A stretch of DNA of 35,000 bases from Prorocentrum cordatum (taxonomy: Eukaryota > Sar > Dinophyceae > Prorocentrales > Prorocentraceae): positions 10,001-45,000 of the forward strand of contig CAUYUJ010003881.1 of NCBI GenBank assembly GCA_963575745.1, given 5' to 3'. The notes under the pieces are model-generated. The model made no database searches. It was not told where the DNA came from and saw nothing but the letters and a program-made list of their open reading frames with translations. The stretch's first letter is position 1. The number at the start of each line of letters is the position of its first letter. Below, piece by piece: positions 11,131 through 22,269 of this stretch. The position numbers and the translations under genes were made by a program.

Positions 11131-11211
11131 CCAACGAGAAAACTCATTCGAGCAGGTCCCAATCGACGACCGCTGATTCAGCGCCGGGGAGCCCTGGCCC
11201 CACCGGCCCCT

Positions 11212-11266
11212 TCCTCCTCCTCCTCCTCCTCCTCCTCCTCCTCCTCCTCCTCCTCCTCCTCCTCTT
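11212..11266. repeat. (TCC)n microsatellite
   Basis: A nearly pure CCT/TCC trinucleotide run between the minisatellite and the resumption of the composite array. Confidence 0.95.
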
Positions 11267-11309
11267 CGCTTCCTTGATCCCCTCGCCTGCGTCTCCTCCT
11301 CCTTCTCTC

Positions 11310-12200
11310 CTCATATGTGCAGGAGCCAGAGCGCGCGTGCCACTTGTTAAGGATGGGTGATGAGGCTGAATCGCATGTAAATTGCAATGCGAAAAGTCGG
11401 GATCCTCCCGGGGGGGCTTCGCAAGACAAGGAAAGGACACTTGCTTGTGTTCGCAGTGAATTCATCATTCCACTGCTCGCGCAATCACGCCGCCCGCCCA
11501 CCCGCAATGGGATTTGCATGGGCCCATGTGGCGACGATTGCGATGAGTGCTTGGTGTTGGTTGGTGCATCTCTGCGGTCGCGCTGGGCCGCGCGCGCTCG
11601 CTCGCGCAGCGGCCAGCTAGCGCGGCGCGACCGACGCGGCCGCGGTGGCGCTAAGCGCCGGGCACGTCCCAGCGGGCACTCCGGTTCGCGTCGGCGGCTT
11701 AGGCGGGCGCGGTATCATGGCAGCGGTCGACAGCGGTGGGCGCGAGGCCAGTGATGGCGCCGTTTCTGATCTAGCCGACGACGATGGCGGCGTCCTCGCT
11801 TCGGCGGTGGAGGTTCCGGAAGGAGTTCGACGCGCGCGCCGCCGACGCGCGAGTGGCCACCGTGGCGTTAGTTGACGTGCGTCGTGCCCCCCCCAGCGCG
11901 CGCGCGCCAGGGTGTTCGAATGATTCCGATCTGCTGCGCGAGAGGCCCGCTGGGCAGAATTTATGAAATGTGGCTGAAAATGGTGGTGTCCTTGAGATAT
12001 CCACAAGCGCTCGAGCGCAGGCAAGGCTGAAAGCTGGGGTTGCAAAACCATGTTTCATGTGTTCTCGGGGCGCTCGGTTTTAAATTCCAGACGAAACCTG
12101 AGGTTCTCGCAGGGTTCTGTCGCGCGCGCGCGACGACGCGCGCGCGCATTTCGCTTCGTTTGTGTTTCGAGGGTTTTTTGCGGCGACGCGCGCTCCAGGG
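11310..12200 (+). repeat. Composite array unit 9
   Basis: A module d-like lead-in (11345-11465, with AAATTGCAATGCGAAAAG), then module a (11466-11830, anchor about 11622) lacking an internal stretch around the GATGTTGAC region. Module b (11820-11965) and module c (12035-12200) follow, with a long GC hairpin near 12120-12147. The anchor is 897 bp from that of unit 10. Confidence 0.75.
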
Positions 12201-13260
12201 CGTTGGGATGGGCGATGGGGCAGAACCATGTGTAAATTGCAATGTAGAGTTGGGAATCGTTCATTCTGGGGTGGGTGGGAGGTCGTTCCCATCGCTTATG
12301 CGGGAAGGAGAATCGACTAGGTGCACTATATGGAGCAATTCGCGTTGCCGACCCTGGAGTTGGCGACTCCACTGCTCGCGCAACCATCCCCCCCGCCCGC
12401 TCGCAATTTGTTTGCGAACCCCTTGCGGACACGATTGCGATGCATGCTTGGCGTTGGCTGGTGCATCTGCGGCCGCGCCAAACCGCGCGTGGTCGCGCGC
12501 GCAGCGGCTGGCTAGTTTGGCGCGACCGACGCGAATGCGGTGCCGCTGACCTCTCGGCACATCGCTGCGGGCATTCAGTGCGAGTCGGCGACTTGGGCGG
12601 GCGCAGTTTCTTGGCAACGTCGACAGCGATAGACCCGATGGTGCTAGTAGCGATGCTGGTGGCGATGCTGACGGCGACGACGGGGCAGCCAGTGACGGTG
12701 CCGATGCTCATGGCGCCGACGATGATGACGGCGTCTTCGCGTCGGTAGTCAAGGTTTTGGAAGGAGCTCGACGTGCGCGCGCGGCAGACGCGCGAGAGTG
12801 GCCCGCAGTGTAGTATATGACGCTGATCTTGCCACCCAGGGCGCGCGCAAGGGCGTTCGAGCGATTTCGACATGCGCGCGCGAAGCCTATTTGGTAGCGT
12901 TCAATCAACTTGTTGGAGAAGTAGTGCGTTTCGTAAGAATTCGTAAAAGTGCGCATTCTTTGGGTAAGCAATCAGTGTTGCGAAGCTCTTTGTCTTTACA
13001 CGCTTTTTGGACATTTGATTTTTTGGGCCGAGGATTGTGGCTTGCGCGCGTGGCGACGCGCTTCTTCTTCTTCTTCTTCTTTTTGCGTCGTAGTTTTTTG
13101 CAGAGGATGGCGCGGGGGGCCGATGCCGGTTGGGCTGGGGTGGTGCGAGTTCATATTTAGGTCGGTCGATGGGGCAGAGTCACTAGTACACTGCAATGCG
13201 AAAAGGGGTGCCAATAATCCCGGGGGGGTGTCGAGCTCATATTTATTCTTGTTCTAGCAA
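12201..13260 (+). repeat. Composite array unit 10
   Basis: A distinct lead-in (12203-12375, CGCTCCAGGGCGTTGGGATG to GGAGCAATTC) shared with 14605-14805 precedes module a (12370-12760, anchor 12519). Module b (12765-12930), a degraded module c without a clean hairpin (12950-13080, carrying a TTC run) and module d (13095-13250) follow. The next anchor is 915 bp away. Confidence 0.75.
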
Positions 13261-13808
13261 GCAGAATTCACATGAACAAGCGAGCTGACGCATCATATTT
13301 TTTCCATGCGTCCTGCCCAACCACCCGCAATCTGGTTTGCAAGACCCATTCGGTGGCGATTGCGATGCATGCTTGGCGTTGGCTGTTGCATCTGCGGCCG
13401 CGCCGACCCGAGCGCGCAGCGGCCAGCTAGTTTGGCGCGACCGACGCGGCCGCGGTGGCGCTGACGGCTGGGCGCACCCCAGAGGGCATTTTACTGCGAG
13501 TCGGCGACTTGGGCGGGCGCGGTATCAGGGCAACGTCGACAGCGGTAGACGCGATCATAGTAGCGATGCTGGTGGCGATGTTGGCAGCGACGAAGGCGTG
13601 GCCAGTGCGGGCGCCCTCGACGACGACGGCGTCCTCGCGTCGGTGATGGAGGTTTTGGGATCCGACGCGCGAGAGTTGCCCGCGCGGTATTATTTGACGC
13701 GCCCCCCCCCTCTCCTTCCCCCAGCGCGCGCAAGGGCGTGAGCGGCCGGTTTGGCAGGATGCCGTGGGCATTTTTTTGTGTGTTTCCCCCCCCCCCCCCC
13801 CCCCCCCC

Positions 13809-13871
<63 letters not shown>

Positions 13872-14480
13872 GGAATTCTCAGGGGCGCGGGATCGTGAAA
13901 TCTGATGTTGCGACACATAGATATTTTTTGGCGCTCGTTTTTGCAATCTTTACGACGCCGTAGGTTTTTGACTGATTTCGGCGTGCGCGCGCGACGACGC
14001 GCGCGCGCGTGCACTTCGTTTCATCTTTCGCAGAGGATTCTCGCGGCGGCGCGCGCGCTGGGGCGTTCGAGCGATTTTGACATGCGCGCGCGCGACGCGC
14101 GTTTGGTAGTGCGTTCTGAACATGTTGAACAACGTGTGGTTCTCTTAAGATGTCGCAACATCGCGCGCTTTTTTTGTTTGTTTGTCCGAGTTTCTGTGGT
14201 GCGAGAACCTTCTGTGTTTAAATGTTTTTTGGGCGCTTGATTTTGAAATCCTGACGAAACCGAATGTTTCTTTCGTGGATTCTGACATGCGAGTGTGCGC
14301 GCGTTTTTTTTTGTTGTTGTTGCAGAGGATGGCGGGGGGGGGCTGGTTGGGCTGGGATGGCGCGAGCTCGCATTTTGGACGGGCGATTGGGTAGAGACAG
14401 ATGTAAATTTCAATGCGAAGAGGGTTGCCGATGATCCGGGGGGGTCGATCCTGTCATGTTTTCGGAAAGAGAACTGATCT
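13261..14480 (+). repeat. Composite array unit 11
   Basis: Module a (13300-13660, anchor 13434) is shortened near its end, and module b is partial (13661-13770). A simple-sequence block follows, then module c with hairpin near 13984-14010, a second partial module c (14180-14300) and module d (14320-14470) starting TTGCAGAGGATGGCGGGG. Confidence 0.75.
13786..13869. repeat. C25 and (TC)n tract inside unit 11
   Basis: 25 C residues followed directly by about 58 bp of TC dinucleotide. It splits module b from module c. Confidence 0.95.
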
Positions 14481-16065
14481 GAACAAATGGGCGGGCAAAT
14501 CCCACGCCCTTGCAAACGTCCGACCCGCCCGCCCGCAACTGCGCATGCAACTGGGTTTCGCGCCATTTTTTTTCGATGGGGGGGGGGCGAATGGGGTCTT
14601 GGGCAACGTGCGCTCCAGGGCGTTGGGATGTGCGATGGGGCAGAATCATATGTAAATTGCAATATCAAATGAGGAATCGTTAATTCGGGGGGGGGGGGGG
14701 GGGGGGGGGTCGGTCCAATCGCATGAGTGGGCAGGAGTATCGCCCTGTTGCGGCGCTCTCTCTGGAGCAATTCACTTTGCCAGCCCTGGGGCGGGCGACT
14801 CCACTGCTCGCGCAATCATCCCGTCCGCCCGCCCGCAATTAGGTCTGTGAAACCCATGCGGCGGCGATTGCGATGAGTGCTTGGCGTTGGCAGGTGTATC
14901 TCTGCGGTCGCGCTGGCCCGCGCGTGCTCGCGTGCGCAGCGGCCCGCTAGCAGGCCTTCCAGTGCGAGACGGCGACTTGGGCGGGCGCTGTGTCCTGGCG
15001 ACAACTGTAGACGCGATTATGGGGGTGGCGATGATGGCGGCGATGGTGGCGATGACGACCACGAGGCCAATGGCGGCGCCGATGTTGATCGCGCCTGCTG
15101 GTGACGATGGCGATGACCTCGCGTCGAGGATGGATGGTGTTTGACGGAGTTGGACATGCGCGCGCGGCCGACGCGCGCGGGTTGCCCGCGTGGCATTATT
15201 TGACGCGGATCGCGCTTCCCCCAGCGCGCGCGCAAGGGCGTTCGAATGAGTTCGACATGCGGCGCGAGAGACCCGTTTGACAGAACTTGCTGAACATGCT
15301 GAACAAGCGTGGGTTTTCTTACGGATCTCCAAGACCGCGAGCGCATTTTTTCCTCCCCCCTCTTCTTCGTCTTCATAATCATGTTCTTCTTCTCATTCGC
15401 ATCATTTTTTTGAGATCTGATGTTGCACATCCATTTGTTTTTGTGCTTTTTTTTCGGCTCGTTTCTGAATTCCCGCTCAGTTTTTTAGCAAGATTTCGGC
15501 GCGCGTGCAACGACGCGCGCGCTTTCGCTTCGGCTCGCCATTTGCAGGGAATTCATGCGACCGCGCGCGCGCGCGAGGGCGGCCGAGCGATTTCGACGCG
15601 CGCGCACGAGGGGCCCGCTTGGCACCATGTTATGAACACGTCGAACAATGCAGATGGATTTCTCGAGAATTTGCAAGAGCGCGCGTGCAAGCCTCATTTG
15701 AATTTCATTGTTGCGAAACTATTTGTTTCCACATGTTTTCGTGGTGCTCGATTTTGCAACTGCTACGGGAACTCCGGTTTTTGATGGATTGCAGCATGCG
15801 CGCGCGACGACGCGCGCGTATGCACTTCGCCCCATTTTTTGGGTGACATTTGATGGTTTGGACGCGCGATTGTGCGTGCGTGTTTTTTTGCACAGGACGG
15901 GGGGGGGGGCGATGCCGGCTTGCCCGGGGCGGTGTGCAGTCAATTATATTTTCAGCATGGGCGATGGGGCAGAATCGCATGCATATTGCAATATTAAAAT
16001 GGTTTGCCGTTAAACCGGGGGGGCGGGGGGTAGATCTTAATTCCTTTAAGCAGCGGAGAATTCGC
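14481..16065 (+). repeat. Composite array unit 12
   Basis: A truncated module a start (14500-14560) comes first, then the lead-in shared with unit 10 (14605-14805) containing 23 G residues at 14687-14709. Module a (14805-15140) has lost about 60 bp, including the GGCGCGACCGACGCGG anchor, at about 14950. Module b (15140-15300), two module c copies (15410-15640 and 15690-15850, hairpins near 15500 and 15800) and module d (15890-16065) complete the unit. Confidence 0.75.
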
Positions 16066-16415
16066 TGATGCTTGCCTTGAGTTCGGCATGCGTCGCAAGA
16101 GGCCCGTTTGGCAGAATTTTATGATAATGTTGGAAACTTTCTTGCGTTGAGCATATTATTATCTTAGATTGTGTTGGAGACTTCACATTGCAAAACCATT
16201 TGTTTTTGATGCGTTTCTGGGCCGCACAACTGAAGGTTTTTGAACAACTTCGGCGTGCGCGGGCAACGACGCGCGTGCGTGCCCTTCGTCTTGGCTCGTG
16301 CAAATGATTATTGCCACAACACGCGCGCAAACACGTTCGAACGATTTCGACACGCGGGCGCGAAAATTCCGTTACGTTGCATGCGATGCCAATGTTGAAA
16401 CACCCATGGTTTCCA
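16066..16415 (+). repeat. Composite array unit 13, last and partial (b, c)
   Basis: Module b (GTTCGGCATGCGTCGCAAGAG) and module c are present, with a degenerate hairpin near 16256-16280. The unit lacks module a and ends where the GAT tract begins. It is the right edge of the array. Confidence 0.7.
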
Positions 16416-16431
16416 GAAAAAATCCAGGGGC

Positions 16432-16984
16432 TATGATGCTGTTGTTGATGAGGATGATGATGATGATGCTGATGCTGATGCTGTTGCTGATGATGATGAT
16501 GGTGCTTCTGATACTTCTGTCGTTGTTGTTGCTGATCATGCTGTTGATGAGTGTGGTTTTGTTGATGACGGTGATGGTGGTTGACGATGTTGATGTTGAT
16601 GCTGTATTTGATGACGCCGTTGCCACAGACGATGGTGATTATGACTATGATGATGCTGATGATGATGACGATGCTGCTGCTGATGCTGATGGTGTTGATA
16701 GCGATGCTGATGATGGTCATGATGGTGAATGATGATGCGGATGCTGTTGATGATGATTACGATGATGGTGATGCTGATGGTGATGATGATGACGACGATA
16801 ATGATGTTGTTGTTGATGATGATGATGGTCAGGATAATTATGTGGTTGTTGCTGCTTCTGCTGTTGTTGTTGTGGTTGTTATTGTTGGTGTTGAAGTTCT
16901 TGTTATTGTCGTTGATGTTATTGTTGTTGCTGTTGCTGCAGCTGATTGTGATGATGATGACGATGACAATGACAATGATGATGC

Positions 16985-17021
<37 letters not shown>

Positions 17022-17056
17022 AATGAGGATGAGGATGAGGATGAGGATGAGGATGG
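16432..17056. repeat. (GAT)n / (GTT)n trinucleotide tract
   Basis: Degenerate GAT/ATG triplets with CTG variants fill 16432-16835 and 16950-17056, with a GTT/TTG-rich centre at 16837-16945. Frames read as Met/Leu, Asp/Asn or Ile/His strings on either strand and are rejected as genes. Confidence 0.9.
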
Positions 17057-17103
17057 GCAGGGCTAACAACAGAAACATGCGTAACATAAGAAGCAGCAAG
17101 AAG

Positions 17104-17162
17104 CAGGAGGAGGAATAGGAGGAGGAGGAGGAGGAGGAGGAGGAGGAGGAGGAGGAGGAGGT
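17104..17162. repeat. (GGA)n microsatellite
   Basis: A nearly pure AGG/GGA run on the + strand. Confidence 0.95.
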
Positions 17163-17259
17163 GGGGTAGGACCGCGACTCGACCTATCGGCCGTCGACAC
17201 CGTCAGTCAGGTTTGCAACACACAACTAGCACGTTGCAGTAATACAGTGGCCATCGGCG

Positions 17260-17485
17260 CAGCTTGCCACCGTGCCTGGGACGAGGGCCACTAGCCTCAG
17301 ATAGACTCGGAGGACGCTCCGTATTGGTGACTCGCTCGCTACCGCGCCTGGGTTGTGGCTCGGAGGCCTCTCGGGTGCTTCTCGGGATCGCTCGAGGTGC
17401 CCTTCGGGAGCTTGCTGGCGGCCTCTTGGGGCCTTTTGCAGAAGCCTACTGGCGGAGAAGAGGAATAATAACACCAACACCAGCA
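17260..17485. repeat. Dispersed repeat related to the left end of the window
   Basis: CCGTGCCTGGG (17275) and CGCGCCTGGGTTGTGG (17344) match the leader near 46-65. Degenerate GGCCTCTTGGGGCC units follow, and the block ends in a GGCGGAGAAGAGG stretch resembling 405-425. It is a shorter copy of the 41-560 family. Confidence 0.55.
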
Positions 17486-17579
17486 GAACTATTAATGATC
17501 ATGCGACTGTTAATACGCATACTAAAACGTATACTAACATCAATAATGCTACTCATAATAGTAGTATTGCTAATGCTAA

Positions 17580-18110
17580 TACCATGAGTACTACTACTAC
17601 TACTACTACCACTACTACCACTACTACTACTACTACGTCTACGACCACAGCTACTCGTATCACTTTTACTCTTACGACCACTATTGCGACTACCACTACT
17701 ACTATTATTTTTATTATTACCATTACTACTGCTACTACTACTACTGCTACTAGTATTAATGATACTATCACGACTACTACTGCTACCACGCATACTCTTT
17801 GTAATACTAGCTTCAGTGTTGCACTACTAATCATACTGTTACTGCAGGTAGTAGTATCATCAGTATCACTATTGTAATGCTGATAATACGAGTTAAAATT
17901 ACAACTGCAAGCAACAACACTCATACTAACATTACCAAGAAGACGGATCAGACTCGCACGACTACGACGCACAAGAGGACTCAGTTGCATATTACGATTC
18001 GATATAAAAGTGCGGACAATCATATTGAAGATGGTACTATTGTTACTGCTACTGTTACTATTACTACTACTACTACTAATGCTACTACTAGAACTGCAAC
18101 TTACAGTGCT
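17580..18110. repeat. (ACT)n trinucleotide tract, degenerating rightwards
   Basis: Clear ACT/CTA triplets at 17583-17780, then increasingly degenerate copies with a last clear patch at 18040-18100. Thr-rich or Val/Ser-rich frames are translation of the repeat. Confidence 0.85.
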
Positions 18111-18778
18111 GATATTAGTACAACGGTGAAGCCACATAGTACCAATCACATTACGAATGCTACAACGAATTCCCATACGAAGAACACGATCACCAATGAT
18201 GATATACACATCTGAATAGTAATAGCAACGCTTCTACTCATACGGTGGATCATCATATCAATCATGCGCGTAGTATGAGTACTTGGCAAACCACTAATAT
18301 TACCACTTACTATGATTTACTAGTATGAATAAAACTAATAAACGTAGTATGCATATCGTTAAGATCATATAGTACATTCTTTTAAACCATACATACCAAT
18401 CGTAGTACTATTTCAAGCATTAAGACACACGCTACACATATAAACACTCGTAACCACACTGCCAACACTGCTGGTAATATTCTTCGTCGTGCTAACAACA
18501 ATGTCAGCATCACTACTAGCACTGCCACTTATAATGTTCGTAATGTTTCTAATAGTATTATTCGTACTCGTATACTAGGAACAATAGTAGCAGTCATCTG
18601 AATACTCTTTACGTGCATGATTTCTAATTACACTAGTCACACAAATTAATAGGTGTATGTGCGAACTTATTATTTGTACTACTAGCACTAGTGATACTCA
18701 TCATGTTAAGACTAATGCTAGTAACCATCAGCATGCAAACGATACTTCTTTACCACGGGTCATACTATTGCACGTTGG
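18111..18778. other. AT-richer low-complexity DNA, no gene seen
   Basis: This is the most AT-rich part of the window, with many ACTA/TAGT words that look like decayed ACT repeat. No open frame of note and no RNA gene recognised. Confidence 0.5.
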
Positions 18779-19089
18779 AAGAAGTGGGGGAAGTAGGGGG
18801 AGGAGGTGGAGGAAAGGAGCAGAAGGAGGGAGGAGGTTGGTGTTGGAGGATGAAAAGGAGGAGCAGAAGGAGGGAGGAGGGAGGAGGATGAGGAGGAGGA
18901 TGAGGAGGAGGAGCAGGAGAAGGAGCAGGAGGAGGAGGAGGAGGAGGAGGAGAAGCAGGAGGAGGAGGAGGAGGAGGATGAGGCGAAGGAGCAGGAGGAG
19001 GAGGTGGGATATGAGGAGGAGGATGAGGAGGAGGAATATGAGGATGATGATTAAGATGATGACGATTTTGATGCTGATGATGATGCTGC

Positions 19090-19120
<31 letters not shown>

Positions 19121-19256
19121 GAGGAGGATGATGATGCTGCTGATGATGATGAGAATGAAGATGATGATGATGATGATGACGATGATGATGATGATGATGA
19201 TGATGAGGATGATGATGATGATGATGATGATGAGGATGAGGATGAGGATGAGGATG

Positions 19257-19348
<92 letters not shown>

Positions 19349-19735
19349 AATGATAATGATGATGATATGAGGAGGATGAGGAGGAGGAGGAGGAGGAGGA
19401 GGAGGAGGAGGAGGAGGAGGAAGGACCAGCAGGAGCACGTCGGATGAGGTCGAAGAGGACGAGGAGGACAACAACTAGCGGGAGCGGGGGGGAACGAAAA
19501 GGAGGAGGAGGAGGAGGAGAAGGAGGAGGACAACAGCTAGCAGGAGGGGGAGGGGTGAATGAGGTGGAGGAGGAGGAGGAGGCGGAGGAGGAGGAGGAGG
19601 AGGAGGAGGAGGAGCTAGAGGAGGTGGAGGAGGAGGAGGAGGAGGAGGAGGAGGAGGAGGAGGAGGAGGAGGAGGAGGAGTCGTAAGGAGGAGGAGGAGG
19701 AGGAGGAGGAGGAGGAGGAGGAGGAGGAGATAGGA
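18779..19735. repeat. (GGA)n and (GAT)n purine-rich block
   Basis: GGA-rich triplets (18780-19035), GAT triplets with a long clean stretch (19040-19370, purest at 19257-19346), then GGA again (19371-19735). The + strand is strongly purine-biased over nearly 1 kb. The long Leu/Ile/Ser frames on the minus strand are repeat translation. Confidence 0.93.
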
Positions 19736-19788
19736 TGGAAAGGATCTTGGGAGAGGAGGATGAGGAGGACGAGGAGGAGATACAGCGT

Positions 19789-20100
19789 GACGATCAGGCG
19801 TGCAATGCGTAGTGCGATTTGGGTTAGATGAGGAACTTGAGGAGAAGGGGGTTACGCCGCTGGCGGTCTTCTCCCAGTTCCCCTCGAGCGCTCAGGTGGA
19901 CGCGCAGATCAATTACCACTGCACTAGCCTCTACGACCACACCGTCTTTGAGGACTCACCGCCGCATCGCCCAGTCGCCCCTTCCGAGCCCACGCTTTCG
20001 TATCTTCGTCACGCTACCCGTTGCTCCAGCACGCGCGGAAGGGTACCTCGAAGCGGTCTCGTGCATGGCTTGCGTCATCCAAACCCTTTTCTGCTCTCCT
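19789..20100 (+). other. Possible host exon, unidentified
   Basis: After an in-frame stop at 19788 a frame stays open through LDEELEEKGVTPLAVFSQF and a His/Tyr-containing stretch to about 20095. Third codon positions are mostly G or C and the composition is normal, unlike the surrounding triplet repeats. It meets a CT-rich, intron-like tract (CCCTCT) at about 20100. I do not recognise the family. No in-frame ATG start is evident, so it would be an internal or 3' exon if real. Chance openness in GC-rich DNA is the alternative. Confidence 0.25.
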
Positions 20101-20450
20101 GGTTCGTCCCTCTCTTCCTCTCCCTTGGCCCCGCCTCCCGCCGCCGGGGTGTGCAGGCCGAGCTGGGCGCTCCCGCTCCGGTGCCTGCCCTCTTTTCCTG
20201 CCTCTCTCTTTCCCTCCCCCTCTCTGCTCCTGTCCCTGTCCCTCTCCCTCTCCCTCTCCCTCCCTCTCCCTCTCCCTCCGTCTCCCTGTCCCTCTCCCCC
20301 TCGCGCTCGCTCCTCCTCTCCCTCTCGGTCTGTTCTGTGCTTTATCTGTACTTCTCTCTCTCTCTCTTTCTCTCGCTATCCCTCTCTTTCTCCCTCTCCC
20401 TCTCTCCTCTCTGTGTGTCTCCCTGCCTCCCTGTCCTTCTCACGCACTAC
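20101..20450. repeat. Pyrimidine-rich (CCCTCT)n tract
   Basis: CT-rich throughout, with the cleanest CCCTCT units at 20233-20310 and TC runs near 20350-20410. It could be intronic; no gene is assigned. Confidence 0.85.
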
Positions 20451-20604
20451 CTGGCTGGATACCCTACCCGGACCGAAAGCCATGTCTTCCCGTGTTTACG
20501 GATTCGCCCCTCGCGGAATGGCCCTAACCACGTTTAGATATTAGATCATCTCCTGCCAGTTGGTCTGGTTAGCGCTTTTGTTTTGTTTTTGTTTTTGTTG
20601 GTCT

Positions 20605-20716
20605 TGTAAAGATTCCTCGGATCATCTCAGAGTAGGAGAGTATTGTGAGGATATCTGGAGACTTGAGATTCTTGCAGCGTTGCTCCGCAGCCCATTTGTG
20701 TCAACAGGTTTCTGCA
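20605..20716 (+). repeat. 5' LTR (112 bp) with spliced-leader-like segment
   Basis: Begins TG and ends CA and pairs with 27541-27651. The LTR is short for a copia element. Positions 20684-20705 resemble the 22-nt dinoflagellate spliced leader (16 of 22 ungapped matches, starting TCCG.AGCC and continuing TTTG..TCAA), followed within the LTR by GTTTCTGCA. A T-rich run (TTTTGTTTTTGTTTTTG, about 20581-20597) lies just outside, in flanking DNA. Confidence 0.8.
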
Positions 20717-20734
20717 TGGCAGCGGAGCGAGGTT
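20717..20734 (+). other. Primer-binding site, initiator tRNA-Met-like
   Basis: TGGCAGCGGAGCGAGGTT begins immediately after the 5' LTR. It starts with TGG, the complement of a tRNA CCA end, and resembles the complement of the eukaryotic initiator tRNA-Met 3' end (TGGTAGCAGAG...), with mismatches. This is the primer used by many copia elements. The host tRNA sequence is not available here, so the tRNA identity is inferred. Confidence 0.6.
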
Positions 20735-20799
20735 CCCTGCCTTCGGCACCCTCGGGTCGAGAGAGCGGCCCAGATCGCCGCTCGCCATCGCGGGCCTCG

Positions 20800-22110
20800 G
20801 CGGCAAACAGGACGATTGGGAGACGATAGAGGTCGACGACGAATTCGACCGACGTGCCAGGCGCAGCAGGCGCTGGATAGGAGCGGCACTGGCGTGGAGG
20901 CGGTTGCTACCGACGTTCCAGAGGATGCAGAGGCTGAAGAATTTGTGGGCCAATCTTGGCCAGTACCGCAACTACATCACTAATGAACGAGCAAGACTGT
21001 GCCGTCTTCGCTAACCTGCAGCGACAAATGGAGCAGCTGATGGTTTAGAACAAAAACTTAACCAGCAGCTGCAATTGCAGCAGCAGTAGTTCCAGCAGCA
21101 GGTTCAACGCCAGCGACAGGTCCAAGGAGACTTGCCGAGGCTGGCCCAGAAGCTAGGAGATGCAGTCCAGAAGTTGGCCGAGGCGAGCGCGGCGAATGAC
21201 AAGTCAGGTGGATGTTCTCTAGTGGATACCAAGGGACTTGGCAAGCCCGCGATATTCAATAATGTCGAAGGCAAGTTTGTAGAGTGGTACCGAAAGGCGT
21301 GTGCGTCTCACCACGATCTTTGGTGAGCAGTTCAGAGGACTCCGTGGGTTGAGGATCAGGCGCAAGACCCGACGCCGATCACGATGGAAGCGTTAGAGGA
21401 CCAGATCGGGGATGAGGCTGACGAGAACGACGAGATTTCCGACTGGAAGGAGAAGGTTCGCCAGTTGTACGTTGCCCTAGAGACATTCACGGAAGGCGAG
21501 AGCTTTCCAATTGTGATTCGCATTCAGATGGGCAACGGCGTCGAGGCAATGAGGAATTTGAGTAGAGGATGGGACCAATCGTCAGGAGGAAGCAACGGAT
21601 CTTACTCAAGCATGTTGTGAAGCCGCAGCGTATTACCCCGGCCGAATTACGCGCGAAGCTCGAGGAATGGGATGAGCTCGTGAGGCGGTGCGAGAAGACG
21701 AGAGCCGACGGTGTGGACAAGAAGGTTGGCGACGATGTGAAGATGGCGGCGTTGGAGACGACGGTTCCAGAGGAGCTCGAGTTGCATTTGGCGATGACCA
21801 GGACGCGGCTTGATTAGACCGAGACTGTGACGGAAGAGGTCCGGATTCTCTTGGAGTCGAGACAATCGCAGGGAACGTTCAAGCGGAAGCAGAATAACGA
21901 CCCGATGGGTGTGGACTCGCCGCGCAAAGGAGCTGGGCGCGGCAAAGGTGCAGCTCGCGGTGGAAAAGGCAAGCGGCAGGATTCCACATGTAAAGGTCGA
22001 GACAACGGTCAGAGTCCCACTTGCTGGGGGCGCGGCTTGCCCGGGCACGAGTCGAGCGACTGCCGCGTGAGGCTGACTGACGGCGTGCGTGGGCGGCGAG
22101 TGCAACGGCA
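20800..22110 (+). pseudogene. gag: Copia gag, broken
   Basis: Gag coats the element RNA. The region starts uncertainly, with a candidate ATG at 20983 whose frame stops at 21048. It then runs through three or more frames: 21132-21326 (KPAIFNNVEGKFVEWYRK, the N-terminal Gag patch), 21384-21590 (GNGVEAMRNLSRGWD) and 21569-21817 (LEEWDELVRR, DVKMAALE, VPEELELHL). This series of patches is typical of dinoflagellate copia Gag. A basic Gly/Lys/Arg stretch (21895-21990) leads to a zinc knuckle at 22018-22059, CWGRGLPGHESSDC. Its second Cys has become Arg, so the CCHC motif is broken. Stops at 21325, 21618 and 21816 and frame changes between the patches confirm decay. Confidence 0.7.
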
Positions 22111-22269
22111 AGGGTCGGCAAAGGTGAGGATCAGAAAGGCAACGGCGAAGGTCAGACCCAGGGTGGCAAGTGCAGAGGTGGCAGCTGGGGCTCCAACGCG
22201 TGCGACCAGAGTGGAAGTCAGGCCGGCGTCCCCACTGGAGAGCCAGATTGGACTGCTGACCGATCGTCG

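Noticed and set aside
9412-11277. 621-codon Pro/Ala/Arg-rich open frame
   Set aside because: It runs straight through two minisatellites and a (TCC)n tract, the other strand is equally open, and no domain is present. It is translation of GC-rich repeat.
16372-19533. Poly-Ile, poly-Ser, poly-Leu, Met/Asp-rich frames
   Set aside because: All arise from GAT, GGA and ACT triplet tracts.
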